Source of the DNA: Mucilaginibacter empetricola
Lineage (GTDB): Bacteria; Bacteroidota; Bacteroidia; Sphingobacteriales; Sphingobacteriaceae
Direction: 5' to 3'
Length of the DNA stretch: 64,000 nucleotides
NCBI RefSeq assembly: GCF_024808665.1
Contig: NZ_JANUBZ010000003.1
Location: 310,001 to 374,000, forward strand
Shown here: one piece after another, positions 17,056 through 26,097 of the stretch
How positions within the stretch are numbered: position 1 is the stretch's first letter
How the letters are laid out: the number at the start of each line of letters is the position of its first letter
Translations under genes and position numbers: made by a program
The notes under the pieces: generated by a model
Databases searched by the model: none
What the model saw: the letters and a program-made list of their open reading frames with translations, nothing else
What the model was told of the DNA's origin: nothing

Positions 17056-18591
17056 ATGAGCAAAAAAATAATTTACCGTTTTTTTTTAGTTTGTGCTGTT
17101 TTTTTATCTGGCACAAGATTACAGGCACAAAGTAATCAGATAGGGATATTTGACGATCAGGCAGATATTGGTAAAGTAAAACATGCCGGTACGGGTACTT
17201 ATGATGGTAAATCGCAGGAGTACTATTTATCAGGGTCCGGAACAAATATTTGGGCCACTCATGATGAATTCCATTTTGTGTGGAAGCGTATGAAAGGCGA
17301 CTTTATATTGCGCACCAATGCGGCGTTTATTGGCAAGGGTGTTGAAGAACACCGCAAATTTGGATGGATGGTGCGTACTTCGCTCGATTCAAACTCAAAA
17401 CATATCAGTGCCGTGGTTCATGGGGCGGGTTTAACATCGTTACAATTCCGCAGAACCGTGGGAGGTGTCACTGAGGAGAAGAAATTTGAATTAACCTCGG
17501 CTGATGTTATTCAGTTGGAGCGGAAAGGAAATACCTACACCATGTCTGTTGCACGTAAAGGAGACGTTTTTGTTTCACAGGAAATAAGTGACGTTGACTT
17601 AGGCGATGATGTATATGTTGGCTTATTTATATGTGCACATAATCCTGATGTTACCGAAAAAGGAGTTTTTAACAATGTTCGCATTGTAGTCCCTGCCGGG
17701 AAGGATTTAGTTCCATATCACCAGTATTTAGGTAGCGAAATAGAGATACTTGATCTCGAATCTCAAAACAGCAAAATAATTTATCAGTCGCCAAAGTCAT
17801 TACAGGCACCTAACTGGATGAAAGATGGCAATAACCTGCTTTACAATAGCGATGGTTTGTTGTATACATTTAATTTGAAAACTAATTTGCCAACGGTGCT
17901 AAATACAGGTTCGGCTGTTCACAACAATAACGACCACGTAATTTCATTTGACGGTAAATGGCTTGCTGTAAGCAGCAGCGATAGTACAGGAAATTCGATA
18001 GGATGGGTGTTGCCGATAACAGGTGGCACACCACGCCGCATGAATAAAATAGGTCCGTCGTATATGCATGGCTGGTCGCCCGATGGAAAGTACATCGTAT
18101 TTTGTGGCTCACGGGATAAAGAGTATGATGTTTATCGTATCCCGTCGGCTGGTGGCTCCGAAGTGCGGTTAACAACGGCACCAGGTTTAGACGATGGACC
18201 CGAGTATTCGCCCGATGGAAAATATATTTATTTCAACTCAGTTCGCAGCGGCTTAATGCAAATTTGGCGGATGAAGCCTGACGGCAGCGAGCAAACACAA
18301 ATAACCAATGATGACTATGATAACTGGTTTCCACATATTTCGCCGGATGGTAAATGGATCGAATTCATCACATTCCTGAAAACTGAAGTAGCCGCCGGCG
18401 ATCATCCTTTTTATAAGCATGTATACTTAAGGGTTATGCCCGTTGGCGGCGGTCCAATAAAAGTAATTGCCTATCTGTATGGCGGTCAGGGTACTATCAA
18501 TACACCATCATGGGCACCTGATAGTAAGCATCTGGCATTTGTGAGTAATAATACACTATTGTTTCCCGTTTTTCCAACAGCAACCAATTAA
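17056..18591 (+). CDS. Secreted TolB/PD40 beta-propeller protein with N-terminal sandwich domain
   Basis: The 511-residue product has a signal peptide (1-25, ending RLQAQ). Residues 30-215 form a concanavalin-like sandwich related to DUF1349 (FHFVWKRMKGDFILRTNAAF, KFGWMVRTSLD). The remainder is a TolB-like propeller with repeated SPDGK signatures (SFDGKWLAVS, SPDGKYIVF, SPDGKYIYF, SPDGKWIEF, APDSKHLAF). No catalytic residues are recognisable; such proteins bind polymers or other envelope proteins. It is the first gene of the locus, 9 bases before the next start, so it is probably translated with the isomerase gene behind it. It may present substrate at the cell surface; this is inference. Confidence 0.8.
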   Translation: MSKKIIYRFFLVCAVFLSGTRLQAQSNQIGIFDDQADIGKVKHAGTGTYDGKSQEYYLSGSGTNIWATHDEFHFVWKRMKGDFILRTNAAFIGKGVEEHRKFGWMVRTSLDSNSKHISAVVHGAGLTSLQFRRTVGGVTEEKKFELTSADVIQLERKGNTYTMSVARKGDVFVSQEISDVDLGDDVYVGLFICAHNPDVTEKGVFNNVRIVVPAGKDLVPYHQYLGSEIEILDLESQNSKIIYQSPKSLQAPNWMKDGNNLLYNSDGLLYTFNLKTNLPTVLNTGSAVHNNNDHVISFDGKWLAVSSSDSTGNSIGWVLPITGGTPRRMNKIGPSYMHGWSPDGKYIVFCGSRDKEYDVYRIPSAGGSEVRLTTAPGLDDGPEYSPDGKYIYFNSVRSGLMQIWRMKPDGSEQTQITNDDYDNWFPHISPDGKWIEFITFLKTEVAAGDHPFYKHVYLRVMPVGGGPIKVIAYLYGGQGTINTPSWAPDSKHLAFVSNNTLLFPVFPTATN

Positions 18592-18600
18592 CCAACAGTT

Positions 18601-19521
18601 ATGAATCCATCACGTCGCAATTTTATAAAAAGTACAGCAGTAGTAGCTGCCGGTGCAGTATTAATGCCAGATCATTTATTAGCTAGCCCCACAAAAATTG
18701 AACGCCTTGGTGTTCAGCTTTATTCAGTGAGGGATGCTATGAAAGCCGATCCTTCAGGTACGTTGAAAAAGCTTTATGATGGCGGTGTTCGGCATGTAGA
18801 GCATGCAAATTATATCGATCGGAAATTTTATGGCTATACAGCTAAAGAGTTTAAAAAGCTTTTAAATGATATTGATTTGCAAATGCCAAGCGGCCATACG
18901 GTAATGACGGCACAGGATTGGGACACTGCTAAAAACGATTTCACCGATAAGTGGAAGTATACCATCGAGGACGCTGCCGAAGTTGGCCAAAAATACGTGA
19001 TAAGCCCCTGGCTTGATGAAAGCCTACGCACAGACATGGATGGATTAAAACGTTTTATGGAGCAGTTTAACAAGTGCGGCGAATTATGTAAAACAAACGG
19101 AATGAAGTTTGGTTACCATAATCACGATTTTGAATTTACGACAAAAATAGGCGACGGCAATCTATACGATTACATTTTGGCCAATACAGATCAATCATTA
19201 GTTGCACAACAGCTCGATATTGGCAACATGTTTGGATTACCGGGCGGGGCCGCTATTGATATCATTAACAAATATCCGGGCAGGTTTGAATTGATGCATG
19301 TGAAGGATGAGATTAAATCTGCCACAAACGGTGAGATGGGACATGGCTATGAAAGTACCATTCTTGGACAAGGCGTATTACCGGTTAAAGAAACCTTAAA
19401 ACTTGCCCGCAAAAAAGGGGGCACCTCTCAATTTATTATAGAACAGGAATCATACCAAGGCAAAGATCCGGTTGATTGTGTAAAAATTGATTTACAAAAC
19501 ATGAAAAATTGGGGTTATTAA
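18601..19521 (+). CDS. Tat-exported sugar phosphate isomerase/epimerase-like TIM barrel
   Basis: The 306-residue product begins with a twin-arginine signal (SRRNFIKSTAVVAAGAVL) ending near LLASP. The mature part is an AP-endonuclease-2/xylose-isomerase-like barrel. VQLYSVRDAM opens strand 1, KFGYHNHDFEF gives a His and a metal-ligand Glu, QQLDIGNMF supplies an Asp and MHVKDE a His ligand, and FIIEQESY the last Glu. These enzymes isomerise or epimerise free or keto sugars with a divalent metal. Tat export implies folding with its metal before secretion and a periplasmic substrate, not a phosphorylated one. It follows the propeller gene directly. Confidence 0.88.
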   Translation: MNPSRRNFIKSTAVVAAGAVLMPDHLLASPTKIERLGVQLYSVRDAMKADPSGTLKKLYDGGVRHVEHANYIDRKFYGYTAKEFKKLLNDIDLQMPSGHTVMTAQDWDTAKNDFTDKWKYTIEDAAEVGQKYVISPWLDESLRTDMDGLKRFMEQFNKCGELCKTNGMKFGYHNHDFEFTTKIGDGNLYDYILANTDQSLVAQQLDIGNMFGLPGGAAIDIINKYPGRFELMHVKDEIKSATNGEMGHGYESTILGQGVLPVKETLKLARKKGGTSQFIIEQESYQGKDPVDCVKIDLQNMKNWGY

Positions 19522-19692
19522 CTGTAATAACTTAACTTTCAACTTTGTTTAATCTTTTCTACCTATAAGATTTTCATAGGCTTTGAGTTTTAATCAAATA
19601 AGCAATATAAACCAATTGGCTTAAATACGATTTACTGCGTACAGGAATAAATGTTAATTATACATGATTAATATCAAAAATTATTTAATAAA

Positions 19693-20289
19693 ATGAACAG
19701 GCGAGCGGTTATAAGAAATCTGGCTTTAGTAATAGGCAGCGCTACTTTGCTGCCATCGTGCTTAAAAAATGGTGGAACACCAGTTGTTGCCTTGAAGCAT
19801 TTGAACATTAACGCCGATCAGGAGGACCTGATTGGTGATGTTTGTGAAACCATTATCCCAAAAACTAATACCCCGGGTGCAAAAGATTTGAATGTGCACT
19901 TGTTTGTTTTAAAAATGCTGGATGATTGCTACACCAAAAAAGACCAAAAAACAATTGTAAGCGGATTGGTTGAGTTTGATAACATGGTGCAAAAAAGATA
20001 TAATCAATCTTTTGGCAATCTGAATGAGAAAGACCGTGTGGCTGTTTTAACCGGGATAGAAGAAAGCGCCAAAAAACAAAACAAAGCCAAAGCGCCTGCC
20101 GGACGAAATACAAAACCGCAAAAAACGGTAGATGCCAATCCTCTTTTTGCTTTTTACTGGGCCGTAAAACAACAAACTCTTTTTGGTTATACAACGTCGC
20201 AGTATTTTATGACTAAACAAATTGTATATGAGTTAGTACCGGGTAGATACAACGCACATTTTCCGGTAAAAAATTTAAAGCAAGCTTAA
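19693..20289 (+). CDS. Gluconate-2-dehydrogenase subunit-3-like small subunit (first copy)
   Basis: The 198-residue product carries a twin-arginine-type N-terminus (NRRAVIRNLALVIGSA) and a lipobox-like LLPSC. The body shows the family pattern VCETIIPKTNTPGAKDLNVH and a late TLFGYTTSQ segment. In related sugar dehydrogenases this subunit brings the unsigned flavoprotein through Tat and helps its maturation. Only 2 bases separate its stop from the GMC flavoprotein start, which strongly suggests a complex. The 171-base gap before it, after the isomerase gene, may hold an internal promoter. Confidence 0.88.
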   Translation: MNRRAVIRNLALVIGSATLLPSCLKNGGTPVVALKHLNINADQEDLIGDVCETIIPKTNTPGAKDLNVHLFVLKMLDDCYTKKDQKTIVSGLVEFDNMVQKRYNQSFGNLNEKDRVAVLTGIEESAKKQNKAKAPAGRNTKPQKTVDANPLFAFYWAVKQQTLFGYTTSQYFMTKQIVYELVPGRYNAHFPVKNLKQA

Positions 20290-20291
20290 CT

Positions 20292-22007
20292 ATGGCCAAC
20301 TTAAATATCGACAGCGTTAAAGAACGCACATTTGATGCTATTGTAATAGGCTCTGGTATGAGCGGCGGTTGGGCAGCTAAAGAACTAACCGGAAAAGGAT
20401 TAAAAACCCTGATGCTGGAGCGCGGTCGCGATGTAAAACATGTGAAAGATTATCCTACAACAAACCTTTATCCCTGGGAGTTTCCACATCATGGTGTTTT
20501 GCCGATGGATGTTCAGGAAGCTAATCCTATAGTGAACAGATGCTACGCATTTGGTGAAGATGCCGCTCATTTTTTTGTGAAAGATAAAGAACACCCTTAT
20601 GTACAGGAAAAACCATTTGATTGGATTCGTGGCTACCAGGTGGGTGGAAAATCATTGATGTGGGCACGGCAAACCCAGCGTTGGAGTGATTTTGACTTTG
20701 AAGGCCCGGAGAGGGATGGTTTTGCTGTTGACTGGCCAATAAGGTATAAAGATATTGACCCGTGGTACAGCTATGTAGAAAAATTTGCGGGTATATCAGG
20801 AAACAGGGATGGAATTGCTGAATTGCCTGATGGTGAATTTTTGCCCGCTTACCCTTTAAATGATGTAGAAAGTTATTTCAGTAATCATGTTAAAGCTAAT
20901 TACAAAAACAGGCATGTAATAAGCGCCAGATGTGCGCACTTATCAAAACCAAATCAAATACATATTGACCAGGGGCGTACCCAATGCCAAAGCCGTACGC
21001 TTTGTCAGCGTGGATGCCCGTTTGGAGGGTACTTTAGCGCCAATTCTTCAACTGTGCCCTGGGCATTAAGATCGGGTAAGCTAACATTGAGGCCCCATTC
21101 TGTAGTTGAATCTATTATTTATGATGAAAAGTTAGGCAAAGCATCGGGTGTGAGGGTAGTTGATACACAAACAAAGGAAACTATTGAGTATTATGCAAAA
21201 ATCATTTTTGTAAACGCGGCAGCCCTAAATACAAATCTTGTCCTTTTAAATTCTACTTCAAACCGTTTCCCGAATGGCTTGGGTAATGATAGCGGTGTAC
21301 TAGGTAAATATGTTGCTTTCCACAATTATTCTGCCCATATAGGTGCCGAATATGATGGTTTTAAAGAATGGACTACCGATGGACGGAATCCTGCCGGCGG
21401 TGGATACATACCGCGTTTCAGAAATGTGTATAAACAGGAAACCGACTTTTTACGAGGCTATGCGTCCGGATTTAGTGCTTACCGTTTTAAACAACATAAC
21501 TACGATGGCGTTGGTGCAAGCTTGAAAGAAAATACCGTTAAGGGTGATTTGGGTCCATGGTATGTGGGTTCGCACCTGATGGGCGAAACTATTCCTAAGG
21601 AAAGCAATTTTGTAAAACTCGATCCGAAACTAAAAGATGATTGGGGCGTGCCATTGTTAAGTATTTCGGTTGATTATGATGACAATGATGAGAAGATGAA
21701 GAAGGATTATATCGAACAGCTAACCGAAATGTTTACTTCTGCCGGCTTCACTAATATCAAACCATCAACCAATCATCAGTCTCCCGGTTTGGATATACAC
21801 GAAATGGGTGGAGCACGTATGGGAAATGATCCAAAAACATCTGTTTTAAACAAATGGAACCAGATGCATGCTTGTAAAAATGTATTTGTTACCGATGGCG
21901 CCTGCATGACTTCAACATCTTGCCAAAATCCATCACTTACTTACATGGCTTTGACCGCCCGTGCGGCCGACTACGCGGTTAGTGAAATGCAGAAAGGGAA
22001 CGTTTAA
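20292..22007 (+). CDS. GMC flavoprotein dehydrogenase (first copy)
   Basis: The 571-residue FAD enzyme has an N-terminal Rossmann motif GSGMSGG (20-26) without any signal peptide, so it is presumably carried out of the cell with the small subunit. The C-terminal GMC region has HEMGGARMG with the catalytic His and CQNPSLTYMALTAR with the partner Asn. A C-x5-C-x3-C-P motif (C232, C238, C242) matches the cysteine region that holds a 3Fe-4S cluster in bacterial FAD glucose dehydrogenases. That cluster would take electrons from FAD to a cytochrome. Its relatives oxidise aldoses, gluconate or the C3 hydroxyl of glucosides; the locus favours the last. Confidence 0.9.
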   Translation: MANLNIDSVKERTFDAIVIGSGMSGGWAAKELTGKGLKTLMLERGRDVKHVKDYPTTNLYPWEFPHHGVLPMDVQEANPIVNRCYAFGEDAAHFFVKDKEHPYVQEKPFDWIRGYQVGGKSLMWARQTQRWSDFDFEGPERDGFAVDWPIRYKDIDPWYSYVEKFAGISGNRDGIAELPDGEFLPAYPLNDVESYFSNHVKANYKNRHVISARCAHLSKPNQIHIDQGRTQCQSRTLCQRGCPFGGYFSANSSTVPWALRSGKLTLRPHSVVESIIYDEKLGKASGVRVVDTQTKETIEYYAKIIFVNAAALNTNLVLLNSTSNRFPNGLGNDSGVLGKYVAFHNYSAHIGAEYDGFKEWTTDGRNPAGGGYIPRFRNVYKQETDFLRGYASGFSAYRFKQHNYDGVGASLKENTVKGDLGPWYVGSHLMGETIPKESNFVKLDPKLKDDWGVPLLSISVDYDDNDEKMKKDYIEQLTEMFTSAGFTNIKPSTNHQSPGLDIHEMGGARMGNDPKTSVLNKWNQMHACKNVFVTDGACMTSTSCQNPSLTYMALTARAADYAVSEMQKGNV

Positions 22008-22184
22008 ACGCCATTTTTCTTAAAAAAAGTTTATATAAAACAACTTGAAAAGTGCGTTAACAAAGTGTAAAAGCATTATTGTGTTAAAAAAACACAATGA
22101 AATATTTGTTCAGTAATTTATTGTTCATACATTAGTCGGAGTAACCGATTATATAAATTTATCAAACCATTTATTAAATAAAAT

Positions 22185-23864
22185 ATGTCTGCAAATACTT
22201 ATGACGCCATTGTCATCGGTTCGGGAATTTCGGGTGGATGGGCTGCAAAAGAACTTACCGAAAAGGGCCTGAAAACAATCATGCTGGAGCGTGGGCGCAA
22301 CATTGAACACATTAAAGATTATGTGAATGCCAACAAAGATCCCTGGGAGTTTCCACACAGGGGTGGGCGTACGCAGGAGATGATCAAAGATTACCCTGTT
22401 TTAAAACGCGACTATCCCTTAAACGAAACCAACCTTGATTATTGGGTTAACGAAAAGGAAAGCCCTTATGTTGAAACTAAACGTTTTGACTGGTTCAGAG
22501 GTTATCACGTAGGTGGACGTTCATTAATGTGGGGCAGACAATCATACCGCTGGGCTGAATTAGACTTTGAAGCCAACGCTAAAGATGGTATTGGTGTTGA
22601 TTGGCCTATCCGTTACAAAGATTTAGAGCCATGGTACGGTTACGCAGAAAAATTTGCAGGCATATCAGGCAACAGGGATGGGTTATCCATACTCCCTGAC
22701 GGTGAGTTTATGCCACCGATGGATATGAACGTTGTAGAGAAGGATGTTGCCAAACGTTTCAAAGATTTTTATAAAGACAGCCGTAATTTTGTTATTGGCC
22801 GTACCGCTAATATTACTCAACCGCACTATGCACGTACCAATTGTCAGTATCGCAACAAATGCTGGTTAGGTTGCCCGTTTGGCGCATACTTCAGCACGCA
22901 GTCATCAACCTTGCCTGCAGCTATGGCTACAGGGAATTTAACTGTTCGCCCGTGGTCAATTGTTACCAAAATTTTGTACGATAAGGATACCAAAAAGGCT
23001 AAAGGTGTTGAAGTTTTAGATGCTGAAACTAACCAGACTTATGAATTCTATGCGAAAGTAGTTTTTGTGAATGCATCAACCTTTAACAGTGCCTGGATTT
23101 TGATGAACTCTGCAACAGATATCTGGCCGGATGGTTTAGGTAGCAGCAGCGGCGAATTGGGCCATAACGTAATGGATCATCACCTTGGTGTTGGTGCATT
23201 TGGTAAAGTAGAAGGATTTGAGGATAAATACTATTTCGGCCGCAGAGCTAACGGTATTTATATCCCAAGATACAGAAACTTAAATGGCGAAAAACGCGAC
23301 TATATCCGTGGCTTTGGATACCAGGGTGGCGGTAGCCGCGAAGGTTGGAGCCGGGATATTGCGGAAATGAGCATAGGCGGTGACTTTAAAGATGCCTTAA
23401 CAGAACCAGGAGCATGGACTATGCACATTGGTGGTTTTGGTGAAACCTTACCTTATCATGATAACAAAATCACCCTTGATAAAAACGTAAAGGATAAGTG
23501 GGGATTACCGGTGTTGGCTTTTGACGCTGAAATAAAAGACAACGAGAAGAAAATGAGGATTGACATGGAAAATGATGCTAAGGAGATGCTTGCAGCTGCT
23601 GGTGTTAAAAATATTCAATCTTATAGCGGTAATGGCTTTTTAGGTAGAGGTATCCACGAAATGGGCACTGCTCGTATGGGCCGCGATCCAAAAACATCGG
23701 TATTAAACGGCTGGAATCAGGTTTGGGATGCACAAAACGTATTTGTTACTGATGGTGCAGCAATGGCTTCTACTGCTTGTCAGAATCCATCGCTTACTTA
23801 TATGGCTATGACTGCCAGGGCCGCAAACCATGCAGTTGAAGAGCTAAAAAAGAATAATATCTAA
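22185..23864 (+). CDS. GMC flavoprotein dehydrogenase (second copy)
   Basis: The 559-residue paralogue of the preceding gene has the Rossmann motif GSGISGG (12-18), no signal peptide, C220-x5-C226-x3-C230 followed by P, HEMGTARMG with the catalytic His, and CQNPSLTYMAMTAR with the partner Asn. N-terminal similarity to the first copy is high (same WAAKELT, MLERGR and DPWEFPH blocks), but the middle loops differ, so different substrates or stereochemistry are likely. Its small subunit may be the gene at 25351, separated from it by an oxidoreductase gene. A 177-base gap with a small hairpin precedes it. Confidence 0.9.
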   Translation: MSANTYDAIVIGSGISGGWAAKELTEKGLKTIMLERGRNIEHIKDYVNANKDPWEFPHRGGRTQEMIKDYPVLKRDYPLNETNLDYWVNEKESPYVETKRFDWFRGYHVGGRSLMWGRQSYRWAELDFEANAKDGIGVDWPIRYKDLEPWYGYAEKFAGISGNRDGLSILPDGEFMPPMDMNVVEKDVAKRFKDFYKDSRNFVIGRTANITQPHYARTNCQYRNKCWLGCPFGAYFSTQSSTLPAAMATGNLTVRPWSIVTKILYDKDTKKAKGVEVLDAETNQTYEFYAKVVFVNASTFNSAWILMNSATDIWPDGLGSSSGELGHNVMDHHLGVGAFGKVEGFEDKYYFGRRANGIYIPRYRNLNGEKRDYIRGFGYQGGGSREGWSRDIAEMSIGGDFKDALTEPGAWTMHIGGFGETLPYHDNKITLDKNVKDKWGLPVLAFDAEIKDNEKKMRIDMENDAKEMLAAAGVKNIQSYSGNGFLGRGIHEMGTARMGRDPKTSVLNGWNQVWDAQNVFVTDGAAMASTACQNPSLTYMAMTARAANHAVEELKKNNI

Positions 23865-23883
23865 CCTAAACCAATTATAGATC

Positions 23884-25308
23884 ATGGCTGAAGAAAAAGA
23901 CAATAATAAAACGTCCAGTCCCACCAGAAGGGATTTCCTGAAAACCAGCGCTGTCGCTGCTGCAAGCTTTATGATTGTACCCCGTTTTGTATTAGGGGGC
24001 AAAGGTTATACCGCACCAAGCGACCGTTTAATTATTGCCAGCGTTGGTGTTGGTGGTAAAGGAGCGGATGATATTAATCATTTTGATAAAACTGGAAAAG
24101 CGGAGATGGCTTTTTTATGTGATGTGGATGATGCACGTGCTGCCGGAAGCGTTAAAAAATTCCCGAAAGCAACTTATTATAAAGATTGGCGCAAACTATT
24201 CGACAAAGAGCATAAAAACTTTGATGCCGTTTCTGTTTCTACACCCGATCATACACATGGCATTGTTGCTTACCATGCCATGCAGTTAGGTAAACACGTG
24301 TATGTGCAAAAACCATTAACGCACGATATTGCCGAGGCTCGGTTACTAACCGAAGCTGCTAAAAAGTATAAAGTAGTAACCCAAATGGGTAACCAGGGAG
24401 CATCAAACGATGGAACCCGTCAGCTAGCTGAATGGTATGATGCTGATATTATTGGCGATGTGCATACTATTTATTGCTGGACTAATCGTCCGGTTTGGCC
24501 TCAGGGTATTCCATGGCCAACTGCTCAGGCTGAAATTCCTTCAACACTTGATTGGGATTTATGGTTAGGTACCGCACCACAAAAAAACTATGTAGATAAC
24601 CTGGTGCCATTTAACTGGCGTGGATGGTGGGATTATGGAACAGGTGCATTAGGCGATATGGGTTGCCACCTGGTGGAAGCCCCTTTCCGTGTACTTGGCT
24701 TGCAATATGCAAAAGATGTTCAGGCTAGCGTTGGTACCGTGTATGTTGGCGAGTTTAAACAGGGCCACTTCCCTGATAGCTGTCCACCATCAAGCCACAT
24801 TACTTTAACTTTCCCTAAAACCAGCAAAACCAAAGGTGATGTAACAGTTCACTGGATGGATGGTGGTATTCAACCGGAAAGACCTGAAGAATTAGGCCCT
24901 AACGAACGTTTTGGTGATGACGGTAACGGAACGCTGTTTATCGGTACAAAAGGTAAAATGATTGCCAGCACTTATTCAGCTGACCCATTGTTGTTACCTA
25001 CTTCACGTACAACAGAAGTTAAGGTACCTCAAACTATTGCCCGTGTTCCCGGACAATCAAATGGCCACTACGGACAATGGATTGAAGGTTGTTTAGCTGG
25101 ATATGGAAAAACTCAGCTGAGCTCGTCATTTGATGTTGCCGGTCCATTAACAGAAGCTCTTTTAATGGCAAACTTAGCGGTAAGAGGCCATGAATTGAAA
25201 GGCGGCCACATTAAAATGGTTTGGGATAATGACAACATGAAGATAACCAACTTTGATGATGTTAACCAGTTTGTTAAACGTCAGTACAGAGAAGGCTGGA
25301 CACTATAA
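23884..25308 (+). CDS. Tat-exported Gfo/Idh/MocA oxidoreductase
   Basis: The 474-residue product has a twin-arginine signal (TRRDFLKTSAVAAASFMIV) and then a Rossmann domain with a glycine-rich GVGGKG start. STPDHTHGIVA and VYVQKPLTHD follow; the usual E of the EKP motif is Q here, with the Lys kept. The C-terminal half (GALGDMGCHLVEAPF) supplies the active-site Asp and His. Exported members such as glucose-fructose oxidoreductase carry tightly bound NADP, which explains Tat use in a compartment without free cofactor. It probably interconverts keto and hydroxy forms of sugars made by the GMC enzymes. It starts 19 bases after the second GMC gene. Confidence 0.9.
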   Translation: MAEEKDNNKTSSPTRRDFLKTSAVAAASFMIVPRFVLGGKGYTAPSDRLIIASVGVGGKGADDINHFDKTGKAEMAFLCDVDDARAAGSVKKFPKATYYKDWRKLFDKEHKNFDAVSVSTPDHTHGIVAYHAMQLGKHVYVQKPLTHDIAEARLLTEAAKKYKVVTQMGNQGASNDGTRQLAEWYDADIIGDVHTIYCWTNRPVWPQGIPWPTAQAEIPSTLDWDLWLGTAPQKNYVDNLVPFNWRGWWDYGTGALGDMGCHLVEAPFRVLGLQYAKDVQASVGTVYVGEFKQGHFPDSCPPSSHITLTFPKTSKTKGDVTVHWMDGGIQPERPEELGPNERFGDDGNGTLFIGTKGKMIASTYSADPLLLPTSRTTEVKVPQTIARVPGQSNGHYGQWIEGCLAGYGKTQLSSSFDVAGPLTEALLMANLAVRGHELKGGHIKMVWDNDNMKITNFDDVNQFVKRQYREGWTL

Positions 25309-25350
25309 ATTAGAATTAAAAAATTACAGTTCATCAATTCAATAAATAAA

Positions 25351-25971
25351 ATGAATAGAAGAGACGCTATAGGTAAAGTTGCCCTGCTAATGGGAGGTGC
25401 TGTTATAGGTGCCGAATTCTTTATCTCAGGATGTAAATCAACCTCAACACAGGTAAGTGATTTGTTTGACGCGGATCACGTTGCTTTTTTAAATGAAGTG
25501 GCTGATACCATATTGCCGACAACCAGTTCACCGGGTGCCAAAGCAGCCAATGTGGGTCAGTTTATGGCAGTAATGGTACGTGATTGCTATACGCCTGAAG
25601 ATCAGAAAACGTTTTTAGAAGGTATTTCGAAACTTGATGATGCCGCAAAAAAACAATCTGGCAGCAAATTTTTGGATCTTAGTCCGGCACAACGCACAGA
25701 TGTGTTGGTAGCTTTAGATAAGGAACAAAAAGCATTCACCGCCGACAGGGATAAAAAGCTAGTCGCCGATAGGGCTGCGCATAAGGGCCAGAAAGACTAT
25801 AAGGAACCGGAGCTTCCAAACCATTATTTCAGAATGGTAAAACAGTTAACCTTATTGGGTTACTTTACATCAGAAATTGGCGCCACTAAAGCACTTCGCT
25901 ATATAGCCGTACCTGGACACTACGACGGTAATTTACCTTACAAAAAAGGCGATAAAGCCTGGGCAACCTGA
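25351..25971 (+). CDS. Gluconate-2-dehydrogenase subunit-3-like small subunit (second copy)
   Basis: This 206-residue paralogue of the 19693 gene starts NRRDAIGKVALLMGGA and has a lipobox-like FISGCKS, so it may be a Tat-exported lipoprotein. The family core VADTILPTTSSPGAKAANV and TLLGYFTSEIGATKAL are present. It is the likely partner of the second GMC flavoprotein, although an oxidoreductase gene lies between. The 42-base gap to the previous gene suggests one transcript. The central part is longer and more charged than in the first copy. Confidence 0.88.
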   Translation: MNRRDAIGKVALLMGGAVIGAEFFISGCKSTSTQVSDLFDADHVAFLNEVADTILPTTSSPGAKAANVGQFMAVMVRDCYTPEDQKTFLEGISKLDDAAKKQSGSKFLDLSPAQRTDVLVALDKEQKAFTADRDKKLVADRAAHKGQKDYKEPELPNHYFRMVKQLTLLGYFTSEIGATKALRYIAVPGHYDGNLPYKKGDKAWAT

Positions 25972-25998
25972 TAAATTGATTATCGACCGGTAGAATTG

Positions 25999-26038
25999 TA
26001 AAATTATTGATTTGAATAAATAAAAATCAATAATTTTA
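25999..26038. repeat. 15-bp AT-rich inverted repeat
   Basis: Arms at 25999-26013 and 26024-26038 are perfect inverted copies, TAAAATTATTGATTT and its complement, with a 10-base loop. It lies between the second small-subunit gene and the next oxidoreductase gene. It is GC-poor and so a weak terminator at best; it could attenuate or protect the mRNA. Confidence 0.5.
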
Positions 26039-26097
26039 TAATTTATAAGCTTTTCGAATCAACAAATTAATAATCAACAAATCAATTTTAATAATAT

